From JAPLCX01 sp964460305 (GTDB lineage: Bacteria; Auribacterota; Tritonobacteria; UBA1439), in assembly GCA_964460305.1 (NCBI GenBank), contig CAYWRA010000114.1:1-7361 (forward strand): DNA of 7,361 bases. Direction: 5' to 3'. Position 1 is the stretch's first letter, and every line of letters begins with the position of its first letter. The notes beneath the pieces were generated by a model. That model was not told the origin of the DNA. It worked only from the letters and a program-made list of their open reading frames with translations, and made no database searches. Both the position numbers and the translations under genes were made by a program. Below are positions 6,528 to 7,361 of this stretch, in pieces.

Positions 6528-6595
6528 CAAAAAGTTGAAACGCCATTTTCCGATATCACATGCTCGGTTCTGAACAAAAAAAGGCTCTTTTGCCT

Positions 6596-6616
6596 ATTAC
6601 TCGGACAGGCTCCTAG
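6596..6616 (+). repeat. right terminal inverted repeat of the IS1182 element
   Basis: This is a perfect complement of the left end at 5018-5038, ending GGACAGGCTC followed by CTAG. The CTAG at 6613-6616 is the probable second copy of the target site. Confidence 0.9.
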
Positions 6617-6767
6617 CGGTTGATTTCCAAATCAAAAAGGCATGGCAGTGTTGCCCAAAATAAATGACTTTTCGATGCAGACTCCTCAGATATAAGGGCT
6701 AAAACAACGTTTTGGACGACTTTTTGCCTGTTTCATTTTGAGGTCTCGGAAAATGCTGTCCAAGAAA
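6617..6767. other. probable terminal region of the IS4-type remnant plus host flank
   Basis: This stretch separates the IS1182 right end from the stop codon of the IS4-family transposase fragment. A perfect dyad, TTGATTT-CC-AAATCAA, lies at 6620-6635. GGCAGTGTTGCC at 6644-6655, followed by CAAAATAAATGA, resembles an outer end of an IS4-type element, but the partner end is missing, so this cannot be confirmed. No coding frame is supported. Confidence 0.35.
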
Positions 6768-7022
6768 TCAGCCCCACAGATCTAGTTGTACTCCACCCGG
6801 CTCAGCAACCGGCGTCTGGAATGGCGCATTGAGCCACGCCCACAGATCGCGGTACGTCAACAGATTGAGCCGAAGCAGCGCCGCCAGATTCGACAGGCTC
6901 CAACTCCACCTCGCTTTCATCTGAAGAAAATTCAGCATGAGCATCGCGATCAATGCTGTCCAAATCTGCACCTTCACGGCGTTCTCGCTGGTCCCAACGA
7001 AGGTCTTGCGAATCGGGGTTGG
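6768..7022 (-). pseudogene. C-terminal fragment of an IS4-family transposase
   Basis: The minus-strand frame ends at a TGA at 6768. It reads KTFVGTSENAVKVQIWTA, then LIAMLMLNFLQ, then WSLSNLAALLRLNLLTYRDLW and AWLNAPF. This is the conserved C-terminal end of IS4-family transposases, just after the catalytic E region. Recognisable similarity starts near 7013-7022. Upstream of it the frame continues only about 40 bp before a stop (about 7063) and no longer looks like transposase. About 80 codons therefore remain of a protein that is normally several hundred residues, and the catalytic residues are gone. A start codon within the fragment (GTG at 6977) is fortuitous. The fragment is dead and marks an older insertion with a deletion. 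Confidence 0.8.
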
Positions 7023-7361
7023 ATCACATAATTTTCTTACATGCCAATAAGTTACGTATTTTTACGGCCTCGAAAAAGCCAGGGGCGCTGTTTTGCCCAC
7101 CTAAAAGTAATCACACCTAAATTTCTTAAAGAAACAAATCATATGGAAATCATTTTCTGACTATACAGCATCAACCTGATCTCTGGTATCAATATTGCGC
7201 ATCGCAGGATTCCAAGCCCCAAGCCATAATATGCTTCAAATTGTAGCAGTCTGGGCTGGTGAAGGCTATACAAAATCCAAAACGAATGGCGGCGGGATGC
7301 TGATTATGTAATGGGACAGTTATGGGGTGTATAGGCACACAATTGAGGTGATGTGATTTTT
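7023..7361. other. non-coding right flank, 339 bp
   Basis: This AT-rich stretch has no supported gene. It shows an odd-centred palindrome TTTCTT-A-AAGAAA (7122-7134), followed directly by a direct repeat AAATCAT (7136-7142 and 7147-7153, 11 bp apart), which could be a regulator site. On the minus strand GGGC/GCCC around 7083-7099 followed by CTGGCTTTTT is weakly terminator-like. Several plus-strand AT-rich hexamers exist, but none makes a clear promoter pair. Confidence 0.35.
7353..7361 (+). CDS. possible start of a plus-strand gene at the window edge
   Basis: TTGAGGTGAT directly before GTG-ATT-TTT is close to the full anti-Shine-Dalgarno complement, with a short spacing of about 4 nt from GAGG to the GTG. 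Only three codons are visible, so the product is unknown. The alternative ATG at 7351 hits a stop at once. The call rests only on the ribosome-site match. Confidence 0.25.

Larger units (their letters stand above)
5018..6616 (+). mobile_element. complete IS1182-family insertion sequence with CTAG at both ends
   Basis: The ends are perfect inverted repeats of 21 bp when the CTAG is counted (5018-5038 and 6596-6616). CTAG is itself a palindrome, so it can be read either as the repeat tip or as a 4-bp target duplication. I favour the duplication, which makes the element proper 5022-6612 (1591 bp) starting GAGCCTGTCC. It carries a single intact transposase. The insertion lies 101 bp upstream of the ATPase start codon, between it and an older IS4-family remnant. 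Intact ends and an intact gene indicate a recent or still mobile copy. Confidence 0.9.

Noticed and set aside
5137..6546. 469-codon open frame on the minus strand across the IS
   Set aside because: It is the antisense shadow of the transposase, made open by the G/C-rich third positions. It is rich in R, H and L and has no domain signature.
6616..6640. tRNA-like anticodon arm around TTGATTTCCAAATCAA
   Set aside because: The loop size is wrong for an anticodon arm and no acceptor, D or T arm can be found; it is only a short dyad.
1..7361. CRISPR array, rRNA or tRNA genes
   Set aside because: No regularly spaced repeats and no rRNA or tRNA-like segments were seen on either strand.

Overview
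The window is an accessory region of a bacterial genome with mixed base composition. It carries a small radical-SAM peptide-modification operon, a large ABC/SMC-type ATPase that looks like a defence gene, and insertion-sequence material. A SPASM radical SAM enzyme suggests an anaerobic or microaerobic host, and the Shine-Dalgarno sites are clear. The taxon cannot be fixed from this sequence; a Desulfobacterota-like or similar environmental anaerobe is only a guess.

Region 1 (1-2047, minus strand) is a probable RiPP-type cluster. A promoter-like site near 2021-2047 precedes a radical SAM/SPASM enzyme with an N-terminal PqqD-like segment (462-1886). After 32 nt comes a 76-residue peptide with eight cysteines packed into 23 residues as two CxCxC triplets plus CxxC (199-429). 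A third gene begins at position 23 behind a very strong ribosome binding site and leaves the window after seven codons. The simplest model is that the enzyme modifies the Cys-rich peptide and the third gene helps modify, process or export it.

Region 2 (1923-2378) has no convincing gene. It holds the promoter/leader of the radical SAM gene and a GC-richer stretch of unknown nature.

Region 3 (2379-4916, minus strand) is one 845-residue ATPase with Walker A, a CPxC zinc-hook-like motif between coiled-coil arms, an ABC signature, Walker B and an H-loop. The C-terminal domain has an R-x3-E motif and nearby histidines. The layout is that of the RloC/PrrC-related AAA_13 group, so an anticodon-nuclease-like phage-defence or stress-response role is plausible but unproven. 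It has an extra N-terminal helical segment of about 90 residues before the ATPase core.

Region 4 (5018-6616) is a complete IS1182-family insertion sequence. It has an intact DDE transposase, 21-bp perfect terminal inverted repeats (counting the flanking CTAG) and a likely CTAG target duplication. It sits about 100 bp upstream of the ATPase start and has cut off whatever lay further upstream. Region 5 (about 6640-7022) is the 3' remnant of an IS4-family transposase. The last 340 bp show no supported gene apart from a possible start at the very edge. The insertion sequences next to a defence-like ATPase fit a genomic island.
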